Assembly (NCBI GenBank): GCA_016926985.1 | Contig: JAFGNO010000119.1 | Span: forward strand, 1-13,036 | Origin: Anaerolineae bacterium | GTDB taxonomy: Bacteria; Chloroflexota; Anaerolineae; Aggregatilineales; UBA3940 | Direction of reading: 5' to 3' | DNA: 13,036 nt | Part shown: piece by piece, positions 1 to 6,115 of the stretch | Position numbering within the stretch: the first letter of the stretch is position 1 | Layout of the letters: the number at the start of each line of letters is the position of its first letter | Translations under genes and position numbers: made by a program | Notes under the pieces: generated by a model | The model's database searches: none | The model's input: only the letters and a program-made list of their open reading frames with translations | Told to the model about the DNA's origin: nothing

Positions 1-32
1 AGCCGGTTGACCCCCGCAGCGCCAGGGACAAG

Positions 33-53
33 CTATCGACTTTCAGTCGATAG
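33..53. repeat. 9-bp perfect hairpin downstream of pth
   Basis: Bases 33-41 (CTATCGACT) are the exact reverse complement of 45-53, with a 3-base loop (TTC on plus, GAA on minus). It lies 23 bases past the pth stop codon. No T-run follows on either strand, so it is a poor intrinsic terminator. In style (perfect stem, tiny loop) it matches the hairpins between tadB and tadC, which suggests a dispersed palindromic repeat. It may still mark or protect the 3' end of the pth transcript. Confidence 0.6.
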
Positions 54-76
54 TAGTTGACGGATGCGCCTGTCTT

Positions 77-682
77 CTAATTTTCACGGGATGCTGGCCC
101 ATTATGCTGGCTCATCGCCAGATCAATGCCGTGTTCGAGCCAGGTCAGCACAGCATCACCCGCCGCCCGGGTCATCTCGCCAACCGCCGTCAATTGCTCG
201 TTTGTGAAATCGCGCAGCACATATTTGGCTGGATCCATCTGGCCCGGAGGACGCCCAATCCCGATGCGCAGGCGTGCAAAGTCCGTTGTCCCAAGCCTTT
301 CCACAAGGCTGTTCATCCCATTATGCCCGCCTGATCCCCCCTCAGGCTTCAAGCGAATGGTGCCCAGTGGGAGGTCAAGATCGTCGTAGACGACCAGGAG
401 ACGGGACAGCGGTATCCTGTAGAAACGAACCAGGGCAGCAACCGGTATGCCGCTTTTATTCATATATTTCTGGGGTTTTGCCAGTATAATCGACTGCCCT
501 GCAATGCTGCCCCTAGCGATAAATGCACCATGCTGCAATGCGGAAAAGGTCAGGTCAACCTGCTTTGCAAGGTCATCAACAACCTGAAAACCGATATTAT
601 GGCGGTTTTTCTGATATTTCTTGCCCGGATTTCCCAACCCTGCAACAAGATATGGCCCCTTATCCACCCTGCGTCTAAACAT
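77..682 (-). CDS. pth: Peptidyl-tRNA hydrolase (Pth)
   Basis: This enzyme hydrolyses the ester bond of peptidyl-tRNAs that drop off the ribosome, recycling tRNA in the cytoplasm. From the chosen ATG the protein is 201 residues, normal for bacterial Pth. The family signatures are in order: GLGNPG near residue 15, the catalytic His in NRHNIGF (about 28), the substrate-binding Asn in KYMNKSG (about 75), YDDLDLP with its Asp (about 101), GGSGGHNG (about 115-122) and RIGIGRP. The start is uncertain. The ATG at 682 overlaps the stop codon of the upstream membrane-protein gene (ATGTTTAG), which suggests translational coupling and would explain the lack of a well-spaced ribosome site. An ATG at 697 would add five residues, and the frame stays open further upstream to 739. 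The gene is almost certainly pth; only the start is in doubt. Confidence 0.95.
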   Translation of the reverse strand: MFRRRVDKGPYLVAGLGNPGKKYQKNRHNIGFQVVDDLAKQVDLTFSALQHGAFIARGSIAGQSIILAKPQKYMNKSGIPVAALVRFYRIPLSRLLVVYDDLDLPLGTIRLKPEGGSGGHNGMNSLVERLGTTDFARLRIGIGRPPGQMDPAKYVLRDFTNEQLTAVGEMTRAAGDAVLTWLEHGIDLAMSQHNGPASREN

Positions 683-1511
683 CCTCACCAGTATCATTCT
701 GTTTTTTTCTTTTTTGCTTTTGCCGCTGTATGGCATCAACCAGTGGGCCTATCACCTCACGCCAGATCCATTTCCATGAATCAGAGAATGACCCCCGAAT
801 GCTCTGACGGACAAAGGAATAGATGCCCAACAGGACAAACACGCCGCCAGCAATCAACATGCCATGAAAAGCGGCCCGCCGGAGATTGGCCGGCTGGAGA
901 GGGGAATCCGGTGGAATAAGACCTTGAGGTGTGGACGTAGAGCCGCCGGGTGTTGCGGTCGGGCGAGGTGTCCGCGTCGGCGGCTGCTGGATCAGTGACG
1001 TGGGCGCCATATCTGGACCTTCTGCAGATGGCGGCTCCGGTGTTCGGGTAGGCTGTGCTGTCAGGGTTGGCGTGGGCGTGGCATTGCTGACCGTCACCTG
1101 GCGCTCGACCCGGACCGGTTCACCATCCGTTCGGTTCAGGGTCACCCTCAGAATATAAAAGCCATCCAGCAAGCCGGTGGTATCCCAGGACCCGATGACG
1201 CCATTGATAACCATCTGCTCAACCGGGGGTTGAACCGCTTCCCAGTCTGTGGTTGACGGAGCAGGATCAGGCAGGAATTCAAGTTCATATGATTCAAAGG
1301 CCGGATCAAAAACGGTCCCGATTACCATCACACTGCCAGACACGATAGCCCCTTCTGCTGGTGATGAAATAACCACAACGGTGCTGCTCTCAGGGGTGGG
1401 ATTGTCCCGGGCTGCCATGCAGTTCAACGGTTTCAGGATGCCCAACCATGCCAGCAAAGCAAGCTGGATCAAGCCGACTATCCTGACCACTCCTTTGATG
1501 GGTGACTGCAT
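675..1511 (-). CDS. Secreted Ig-like protein with Thr/Pro linker and C-terminal membrane anchor
   Basis: Not a named family that I can assign firmly. From ATG 1511 the protein is 278 residues. It has an N-terminal hydrophobic signal or anchor segment (about 5-30), then a beta-rich domain (about 43-143) with the pattern 'SPAEGAIVSGSVMVIGT ... GSWDTTGLLDGFYILRV', typical of Ig-like domains in Chloroflexota surface proteins. A Thr/Pro-rich low-complexity linker follows (about 145-210), then a transmembrane helix (about 217-237) and a basic C-terminal tail. Inferred topology: Ig-like domain outside, basic tail inside. Two starts have plausible ribosome sites: ATG 1511 (AGGTG, 5-base spacing) and TTG 1532 (AGAGGT, 7-base spacing), which would add seven residues. 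Its stop overlaps the pth start, so the two genes are probably co-transcribed. The link to Pth is likely only positional. Confidence 0.8.
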   Translation of the reverse strand: MQSPIKGVVRIVGLIQLALLAWLGILKPLNCMAARDNPTPESSTVVVISSPAEGAIVSGSVMVIGTVFDPAFESYELEFLPDPAPSTTDWEAVQPPVEQMVINGVIGSWDTTGLLDGFYILRVTLNRTDGEPVRVERQVTVSNATPTPTLTAQPTRTPEPPSAEGPDMAPTSLIQQPPTRTPRPTATPGGSTSTPQGLIPPDSPLQPANLRRAAFHGMLIAGGVFVLLGIYSFVRQSIRGSFSDSWKWIWREVIGPLVDAIQRQKQKRKKQNDTGEDV

Positions 1512-1546
1512 ATTCACACCTGCCGCTGACAAAAGATCGACCTCTA

Positions 1547-1575
1547 AGTTTATCTAATCCTGCATCAGCAACCAA
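1547..1575 (-). promoter_or_regulatory. Possible promoter for the Ig-like/pth operon
   Basis: On the minus strand TTGGTT (1570-1575) and TAAACT (1547-1552) are separated by exactly 17 bases. This is a weak match to sigma-70-type -35 and -10 boxes (3/6 and 4/6). It sits 15 bases before the TTG at 1532 and 36 before the ATG at 1511. Position fits, sequence match is modest. Confidence 0.3.
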
Positions 1576-1650
1576 ACCAGTGGCCTGAAATCCGCCGCCA
1601 TGCGACAAAAAACAATCCTGGTTTGCAGGGCCTAGGGCACGTAGACAAAA

Positions 1651-1679
1651 TTGCGCAGGCACAATACGACTGGTAAAAT
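1651..1679 (+). promoter_or_regulatory. Possible promoter for the HNH gene
   Basis: TTGCGC (1651-1656) and TAAAAT (1674-1679) are 17 bases apart, with the -10-like box matching consensus at five of six positions and the -35-like box at three. It would give a leader of about 30 bases before the ATG at 1718. With the weak promoter on the opposite strand it would make the 1533-1717 gap a divergent promoter region. Confidence 0.4.
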
Positions 1680-1717
1680 GACCTCTAGCTGTACGAAGAA
1701 GGCAATCAGGAATCTAC

Positions 1718-2221
1718 ATGAACCAGCCAGTTCTTGTGCTCAACGCCAATTACGAACCCCTGAATATCTGTTCAACCAGGCGCGCAGTCGGTTTAATGAT
1801 GGACGGGAAAGCCATCCTGCTCGCCAATGGGCGTGAGCCGATTCGAACCGCCGTCAGCAGCTACCCCCGCCCTTCCGTTGTCCTGCTCGCTTACATGGTG
1901 GCCCGACCCAGGCGGCGGGTAAAGCTGTGTAAAATTGAGGTATTCCGGCGCGATCAATATACCTGCCTGTACTGCGGCCGCCATGCCAAAACATTGACTG
2001 TTGACCATATTGTCCCCAAACACCAGGGAGGTACCCACAGCTGGGAGAACCTGGCCTCTGCCTGCCCGGCATGCAATCGCAAAAAGGGCGGACGGACGCC
2101 AGAGGAGGCCAATATGCCCCTCCTCCGGCAACCGGGTGAACCAACAGCATCGACCGAATACCTGTTCGGAGCGATGTTAGAAACTCATTCGGATTGGGAA
2201 GTCTATCTGAAAGGTTGGTGA
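1718..2221 (+). CDS. HNH endonuclease-family protein
   Basis: A 167-residue protein with a compact HNH/zinc module in its middle: YTCLYC (Cys83, Cys86), TVDHIVP (Asp96, His97), WENL (Asn111) and CPACN (Cys116, Cys119, Asn120). This is the cysteine-bearing HNH fold that binds a divalent metal for phosphodiester cleavage. The N-terminal 60 residues (VLVLNANYEPLNICSTRRAV) match the conserved front half of a stand-alone HNH family common in Cyanobacteria, Actinobacteria and Chloroflexota, whose cellular role is unknown to me. No transposase, intron or toxin partner is adjacent, so a resident gene seems likelier than a homing element. Start supported by AGGA eight bases before the ATG. It is the only plus-strand gene and converges on hpf. 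Confidence 0.9.
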   Translation: MNQPVLVLNANYEPLNICSTRRAVGLMMDGKAILLANGREPIRTAVSSYPRPSVVLLAYMVARPRRRVKLCKIEVFRRDQYTCLYCGRHAKTLTVDHIVPKHQGGTHSWENLASACPACNRKKGGRTPEEANMPLLRQPGEPTASTEYLFGAMLETHSDWEVYLKGW

Positions 2222-2253
2222 AAAATCGGGGATGGCAGAGGCAGCCATCCCCG
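2221..2253 (-). terminator. Rho-independent terminator of the comF-hpf unit
   Basis: A 10-bp perfect stem (2227-2236 with 2244-2253) and a 7-base loop are followed on the minus strand by A and five T residues (2225-2221). It starts 19 bases past the hpf stop. The stem lies between converging genes and could also slow plus-strand transcription from the HNH gene, but there is no T-run on that side. Confidence 0.85.
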
Positions 2254-2272
2254 CTAGTGACGCTGGAATTTA

Positions 2273-2824
2273 CTATTCGATCTCTGGTTCGAGCAACCCG
2301 TAATTGCCATCCCGACGGCGGTATATGACATTCACCCCGCCGGATTCTGCATTGACAAAAACAAAGAAGTCATGCTCGAGCAATTCCATCTGTTCGATAG
2401 CTTCTTCTTCATGCATAGGAATTACAGAAAAGGTTTTACGCCGGATTACATTCCCGACCTCAAATTCATCTGCCTCGAGCTCGATTGCCGTTTCATAACC
2501 CAGAAAATCATCGTCAATATCACCTCTGCGCTTGCGTTTTCCTTTATACCGCTCTATCTGCCGGTATATCTTGTCCACAGCCGAATCGACTGCAGCAAAC
2601 ACGTCGCTTGAGCGGTCTTCAGCACGCAAAATGGTTCCGTGCGAGTTTCTGACCGTAATCTGAGCCACTTCGCGTTCGCTTCCCCCGCTTCTCACCTCCG
2701 CAAGATCGACATGAATTGTGATGATATTTGGCATATAGCGATCGAGACGTTCCACTTTGCGCTCAACGTATGATTGAAGTCGCGGCGTAATGGTGATGTT
2801 ACGTCCTCGTATCACAATATCCAT
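2273..2824 (-). CDS. hpf: Long-form ribosome hibernation promoting factor (HPF/RaiA family)
   Basis: This factor binds the small ribosomal subunit and, in its long form, pairs ribosomes into inactive 100S dimers in stationary phase or stress. The 183-residue product has the N-terminal S30AE domain (about 1-97; MDIVIRGRNITITPRLQSYV, basic helices, the KIYRQIERYKGK segment), an acidic linker, and the C-terminal dimerisation domain (about 127-181) with FSVIPMHEEEAIEQMELLEH and YRRRDGNYGLLEPE. A full-length C-terminal domain identifies the long form. The ATG at 2824 is preferred over an in-frame TTG at 2830 because AAGGAG lies eight bases before the ATG but only two before the TTG. It is 53 bases downstream of comF and ends before a strong terminator. 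Confidence 0.95.
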   Translation of the reverse strand: MDIVIRGRNITITPRLQSYVERKVERLDRYMPNIITIHVDLAEVRSGGSEREVAQITVRNSHGTILRAEDRSSDVFAAVDSAVDKIYRQIERYKGKRKRRGDIDDDFLGYETAIELEADEFEVGNVIRRKTFSVIPMHEEEAIEQMELLEHDFFVFVNAESGGVNVIYRRRDGNYGLLEPEIE

Positions 2825-2832
2825 TCTCAATT

Positions 2833-2838
2833 CTCCTT
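2833..2838 (-). promoter_or_regulatory. Ribosome binding site deciding the hpf start
   Basis: AAGGAG on the minus strand lies eight bases before the ATG at 2824 and only two before the upstream in-frame TTG at 2830, so the ATG is the better start. Confidence 0.75.
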
Positions 2839-2877
2839 TCCTTGCTGCTTGCTTTCAAACTCAGATTACCTTTTTTA

Positions 2878-3594
2878 TCACTGCAAACAGCCATTTGGCT
2901 GCATCAACACCGTACGTGCCAACGCAATTCCAGTGATCCTGGCAGCTCCAGCCGCCTTCAGTGCTTTTGCACAGGCCTGCATGGTTGCCCCGGTCGTGAT
3001 CACATCATCAACCACAATCACCGACTTCCCCTGGAAATAGCCGGACTGGGCCTCAAATGCGCCGCTCACATTCTCATAGCGGGATGCGTAATCCAACCCG
3101 ACCTGGGTTGAAGTAACACGACTGCGCCTCAAGACACCCGACTGCACAAGAGGATTATCCCAAATCCTCGAAAGACTCGTGGCAAGCAATTCCGCATGGT
3201 TATAACCGCGCTCACGCCGCCTTATTTCGTGCATTGGGACGGGGCATAACAGCGAACCGGCATCGACATTCAGCCTGATCCGGTCAGCAAGGGCCTGGGC
3301 CAACGGTTCGGCGAGTTGCCGGACGTGCTTATACTTAAGCGCGTGGATCGCCAAACGAAGCGCCCCTTCATAGACATAGGCGCACGCTATTTGATCGCAG
3401 CCGCTTACAGCCTGAAGCCCATCCGCGCCGTTATCGACCAAAGGGACAAAAGACTCCCGGCACCGGGGACACAGGTGCGCGCCCACCCGCCCACAACCTG
3501 CACACCGGGGTGGAAAAAGCAGGTCCACGGCGGCATCCGTCCACCACCGGGCCTGCTCAATGAATTGTTGGAACCCACTTACGTGTATGGGCAT
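2878..3594 (-). CDS. comF: ComF family phosphoribosyltransferase-like protein
   Basis: A 238-residue protein of the ComF/GntX family. A zinc ribbon (CAGC at 31-34, CPRC at 42-45) is followed by a type I phosphoribosyltransferase fold, with HALKYKH (85-90), RERGYNHAELL (127-137), RSRVTSTQVGLD (157-168) and the PRPP-binding motif IVVDDVITTGATM (193-205). ComF is needed for DNA uptake in naturally competent bacteria; its enzymatic reaction is not firmly established. No comFA helicase is adjacent. The start has GAAAGG eight bases upstream. It is 102 bases after the tadC stop and shares its strand, so it may be read through from the pilus operon, but I see no clear promoter or terminator in that gap. 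The short last residues after ITGIALART are ordinary. Confidence 0.92.
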   Translation of the reverse strand: MPIHVSGFQQFIEQARWWTDAAVDLLFPPRCAGCGRVGAHLCPRCRESFVPLVDNGADGLQAVSGCDQIACAYVYEGALRLAIHALKYKHVRQLAEPLAQALADRIRLNVDAGSLLCPVPMHEIRRRERGYNHAELLATSLSRIWDNPLVQSGVLRRSRVTSTQVGLDYASRYENVSGAFEAQSGYFQGKSVIVVDDVITTGATMQACAKALKAAGAARITGIALARTVLMQPNGCLQ

Positions 3595-3696
3595 ACAGCG
3601 GGCCTTTCAAAACGAAAGACCAGATCTGTGTCTGCTAAGTACAACCAGCATTTGGCGGCCTGCCGTTGACTGTAGCCTGATTGGCGCCGCACAACA

Positions 3697-4635
3697 CTAA
3701 TTGCCAAAGAACTGCGAATAGAGCATCACACCGGCCGGGCCGAGAAGCACGATATAGATTGACGGGAAAATGAAGATCGCCAGCGGGATCATCATTTTGA
3801 CGGGTGCCGCCTGGGCCTTTTGTTCAGCCCTCTGGCGCCGTTTCATCCGCATCTGGTCCGCTTGGATATTGAGAATTTTAGAGATGCTCACACCGAGCTG
3901 ATCAGCCTGGATGATTGCGCCAATAAAGGTCGTTACGTCAGCCACACCAATGCTCTCATCCATTGCCCGGAGTGCCTCACGCCTGGTTTTACCAAGGCGA
4001 ATCTCCTGGATCACTCGCCCAAAGGCCATGCCAAGCTCATTGTCCCATTTCTCGTACACGCGGCCCATGGCCTGATCAAATCCCAAACCGGCATTCACAC
4101 AGATGGACATCAGGTCAAGCGCATCTGGCAGTGATTTAATAATCTCATCCTGCCTCCGGCTGATCTTACCTCTCAGCCACAGCGGGGGGAGAATAAAACC
4201 AAGCACGGCACCACCAAGCACGCCACCGATGATAAACAGAGCCTTCTGCTTGGTCACGCTCAGGATAAACAGCAGGAAAATGGCGAAGAAGGCCATAGCC
4301 GAAAGCCTGATAACCCAGAAAACAGCCGGCGTCATATTGTTGGGTCGACCGGCCAGTTCAAGCTGCCTTTGCGTGTTTTCAAGCGTTTCCTGCGGTGTAA
4401 ACCGCGAGGTGAGCTTTGACATCTGCTGGGCAATTGGCAGAAGCACCCGCTCAGTGAACGGCACCGACATCTCAATGTCCTCAAGATTTTTTGCAAGCTC
4501 CTGAGTGCCGCCATACAGAGCAAGCCGCTCCTCCAATGGATCTATGTCTTTATTGCTGCGCATCCCAACAACTACCAGCGCAACGGCAATAATGACAATA
4601 ATCAGGCCCAAAATGATAAACGGTAAGGGCGACAT
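3697..4635 (-). CDS. tadC: Tad pilus inner-membrane platform protein TadC (T2SSF domain)
   Basis: TadC pairs with TadB to form the inner-membrane platform of the Tad/Flp pilus machine (GspF-like). The 312-residue product has an N-terminal transmembrane helix (about 5-25), a soluble segment, two helices (about 105-127 and 134-154), the T2SSF cytoplasmic domain (about 168-268; SLPDALDLMSICVNAGLGFDQAM ... QADQLGVSISKIL) and a C-terminal helix (about 281-303). The QADQLGVSISKIL segment followed by a basic MKRRQRAEQKAQ run is typical of TadC. The ATG at 4635 is preferred over a GTG at 4644 because AGGTGG sits five bases before it and overlaps the GTG. Unusually, it is separated from tadB by 477 bases of hairpin-rich DNA. 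Confidence 0.93.
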   Translation of the reverse strand: MSPLPFIILGLIIVIIAVALVVVGMRSNKDIDPLEERLALYGGTQELAKNLEDIEMSVPFTERVLLPIAQQMSKLTSRFTPQETLENTQRQLELAGRPNNMTPAVFWVIRLSAMAFFAIFLLFILSVTKQKALFIIGGVLGGAVLGFILPPLWLRGKISRRQDEIIKSLPDALDLMSICVNAGLGFDQAMGRVYEKWDNELGMAFGRVIQEIRLGKTRREALRAMDESIGVADVTTFIGAIIQADQLGVSISKILNIQADQMRMKRRQRAEQKAQAAPVKMMIPLAIFIFPSIYIVLLGPAGVMLYSQFFGN

Positions 4636-4640
4636 AATTA

Positions 4641-4646
4641 CCACCT
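4641..4646 (-). promoter_or_regulatory. Ribosome binding site deciding the tadC start
   Basis: AGGTGG on the minus strand lies five bases before the ATG at 4635 and overlaps the alternative GTG at 4644-4642, so only the ATG can use it. Confidence 0.65.
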
Positions 4647-4693
4647 GTTGGAACTATATGTAGCAGGGCACAAATAAGCTCATGTCAGCTGCT

Positions 4694-4710
4694 ACCGGCT
4701 GGAAGCCGGT
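4694..4710. repeat. Hairpin repeat, 7-bp stem, GGA loop
   Basis: ACCGGCT (4694-4700) and AGCCGGT (4704-4710) flank the loop GGA. The stem extends to 9 bp with one G-T wobble (4692-4712). REP-like in look: GC-rich, perfect and intergenic. Confidence 0.65.
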
Positions 4711-4755
4711 GGACCAGACCTCGCATCCGGGACGTATGGCCGATTGACTGCGGCC

Positions 4756-4773
4756 CGCTGTCCGAAGACAGCG
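4756..4773. repeat. Hairpin repeat, 7-bp stem, CGAA loop
   Basis: CGCTGTC (4756-4762) and GACAGCG (4767-4773) flank a 4-base CGAA loop. It lies 45 bases from the preceding hairpin and 6 from the next. Confidence 0.65.
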
Positions 4774-4779
4774 TGAGTA

Positions 4780-4795
4780 CAAACCAGGAGGTTTG
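4780..4795. repeat. Hairpin repeat, 6-bp stem, AGGA loop
   Basis: CAAACC (4780-4785) and GGTTTG (4790-4795) flank an AGGA loop. The left arm is part of GTACAAACC, which recurs at 4858-4866 without the right arm. Confidence 0.55.
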
Positions 4796-4931
4796 ACCTT
4801 GAACATTTTACGCGGACAAGGTTTCCTGTCTGCAACCCCCAATGCTCGGTTGGTAAGGTACAAACCGTTAATCTCTGCCAGGCAGAATGCCTTCGACCTT
4901 ATCACCAGTATATCACAGGTGTTTCTATCTG

Positions 4932-4943
4932 AGGCTGAAGCCT
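4932..4943. repeat. Short hairpin, 5-bp stem, GA loop
   Basis: AGGCT (4932-4936) and AGCCT (4939-4943) flank GA. Short enough to arise by chance alone, but it resembles the neighbouring hairpins in layout and loop. Confidence 0.4.
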
Positions 4944-5002
4944 TATCTGCCTGCGCCTTCCTCCCTCGCCTGCAGTCGAAGGGGGCCGGCGCTTTACGCA
5001 TT

Positions 5003-5032
5003 GCTGGAGGTTTCTGAGACCCTGAAACCAGC
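5003..5032. repeat. Bulged hairpin downstream of tadB
   Basis: GGTTTC (5009-5014) pairs with GAAACC (5024-5029). GCT (5003-5005) pairs with AGC (5030-5032) across a 3-base bulge on the left. The loop is nine bases, unlike the others, so membership of the same family is doubtful. Confidence 0.35.
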
Positions 5033-5100
5033 TCTGCGCCCACCTGCTGAAGCATTTCGCAGGCCGATCTCACTCATGTGGCCCTATTTACCGGGCATTC

Positions 5101-5114
5101 AAGCCAGCGGGCTT
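5101..5114. repeat. Short hairpin overlapping the tadB stop codon
   Basis: AAGCC (5101-5105) and GGCTT (5110-5114) flank AGCG. The right arm runs into the TAA stop codon of tadB (5113-5115), so on the transcript the stem would begin at the stop. No T-run follows. Confidence 0.4.
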
Positions 5115-6063
5115 AAACCTCAATGCTTACGATCTTGTTAATTATCGCGATGCCAATCGCCATCATGCTCAACCCGCAGGCTACCAATGGCCACCCGCAG
5201 GGAATGGGCGCAAATGGCAAAAAGGCTCCTCCCTTTTCTGGCCCAAAGAACAACTGGCCCATATAGGATGGGTTAACAAACATCAAGAATAGTGCCAGCA
5301 GGATCGGCAGAAGCCCGATAACCGTGCCGGTTGTGCGTCCTGATGTCGTCAATGTGCGAATTTCACCCTTAATACGCACGCGTTCGCGTATTGTTTCGCT
5401 GATCGTATCCAAAATTTCTGCCAGGTTACCACCCACCTCACGCTGGATACTGACTGCCGTAAAAACCAGGTCCAGGTCTTCGCTGCCAATCCGGGCCAGC
5501 ATGTTATTCAAGGCGGTGTCCATCGGAATACCGATGGACATCTCTGAAACCACCCGGCGGAACTCTGAATTCGCCGGCGGCGGGGCTTCTTTAGCGACAG
5601 CTTCCATCGCCTGCGGGACGCTGTATCCAGCACGCAAGGAGTTCACCCACAGGTTGAGAATATCCCCCAACTGGTTGTCAAAAGCCTTCAGCCGCCGGTT
5701 TCGCTTCATCGTGACATAGATACGCGGGGCAAATAATCCGGCAATAAACCCGACGCCTGCCCCAAACCACCCCCGGACGATATAGGCAACCAGGGCAAAC
5801 AGGACTGCCAGAACAAGATGCATCAGCAGGTATTCACTGACGGTTAATTTCAAGTCTGCTTTTCTGAGCTGCGCGCGAATATTGGATGCGATCCCTCGCT
5901 GGTCAAGCAAGTTGTCCAGCCGGGCAGCCATCTGCTCGCGCATTGTCTTGGTATCAATTGCGGCAGATGACGTGCTGTCTGGTGCGGGAGTCCATTCGCT
6001 CTCAATATAGCTGTCCAGTTGTTCCAGGCGCTCCTGGGTTTTATCGCGACCAAACAAACCCAT
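5113..6063 (-). CDS. tadB: Tad pilus inner-membrane platform protein TadB (T2SSF domain)
   Basis: TadB is the partner of TadC in the inner-membrane platform on which the TadA ATPase acts to assemble Flp pilins. The product has 316 residues: a soluble polar N-terminus (1-75), two hydrophobic segments (about 77-97 and 100-117), the T2SSF domain (about 130-240; QLGDILNLWVNSLRAGYSVP ... EMSIGIPMDTAL ... IQREVGGNLAEILDTI) and two C-terminal membrane segments (about 245-264 and 289-309). AGYSVPQAM and QREVGGNLAEIL are the best TadB signatures. The start is secure: ATG 6063 with GGAGG six to seven bases upstream. It lies 52 bases after tadA on the same strand. A short hairpin overlaps its stop codon. 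Confidence 0.94.
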   Translation of the reverse strand: MGLFGRDKTQERLEQLDSYIESEWTPAPDSTSSAAIDTKTMREQMAARLDNLLDQRGIASNIRAQLRKADLKLTVSEYLLMHLVLAVLFALVAYIVRGWFGAGVGFIAGLFAPRIYVTMKRNRRLKAFDNQLGDILNLWVNSLRAGYSVPQAMEAVAKEAPPPANSEFRRVVSEMSIGIPMDTALNNMLARIGSEDLDLVFTAVSIQREVGGNLAEILDTISETIRERVRIKGEIRTLTTSGRTTGTVIGLLPILLALFLMFVNPSYMGQLFFGPEKGGAFLPFAPIPCGWPLVACGLSMMAIGIAIINKIVSIEV

Positions 6064-6115
6064 TCTCTACCTCCATAACCCGATGCCAGATCGGCACATA
6101 CACCTGAAAGGCTGG

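Larger units (their letters stand above)
4647..5112. other. Hairpin-rich non-coding gap inside the tad operon
   Basis: This 466-base stretch between tadB and tadC contains no convincing gene. Open frames across it lack ribosome sites and protein-like composition. It holds several small perfect palindromes: 4694-4710, 4756-4773, 4780-4795, 4932-4943, 5003-5032 (with a bulge) and 5101-5114. The 9-mer GTACAAACC occurs twice (4777-4785 and 4858-4866). No T-run follows the hairpins, so they do not look like terminators. It could hold a promoter for tadC, an RNA-processing region, or remnants of inserted repeat elements; I cannot tell which. Confidence 0.6.

Noticed and set aside
1..76. A tRNA or small RNA beyond pth
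   Set aside because: Only a single 9-bp hairpin is visible; there is no cloverleaf or conserved tRNA sequence.
4756..4795. Hairpins as terminators between tadB and tadC
   Set aside because: No T-run follows on either strand, so intrinsic termination is not supported.
4691..4800. The hairpin cluster as a CRISPR array
   Set aside because: The stems differ from each other and spacing is irregular. There is no repeated unit of 23-40 bases and no cas gene.
4654..5073. A 139-codon open frame on the minus strand between tadB and tadC
   Set aside because: No good ribosome site, Cys/Arg/Pro-rich composition unlike the neighbours, and it reads straight through several palindromic repeats. The frame is better explained as non-coding repeat DNA.
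4793..5141. Plus-strand open frames in the same gap
   Set aside because: They overlap each other, run into the tadB 3' end, and show no domain or ribosome site.
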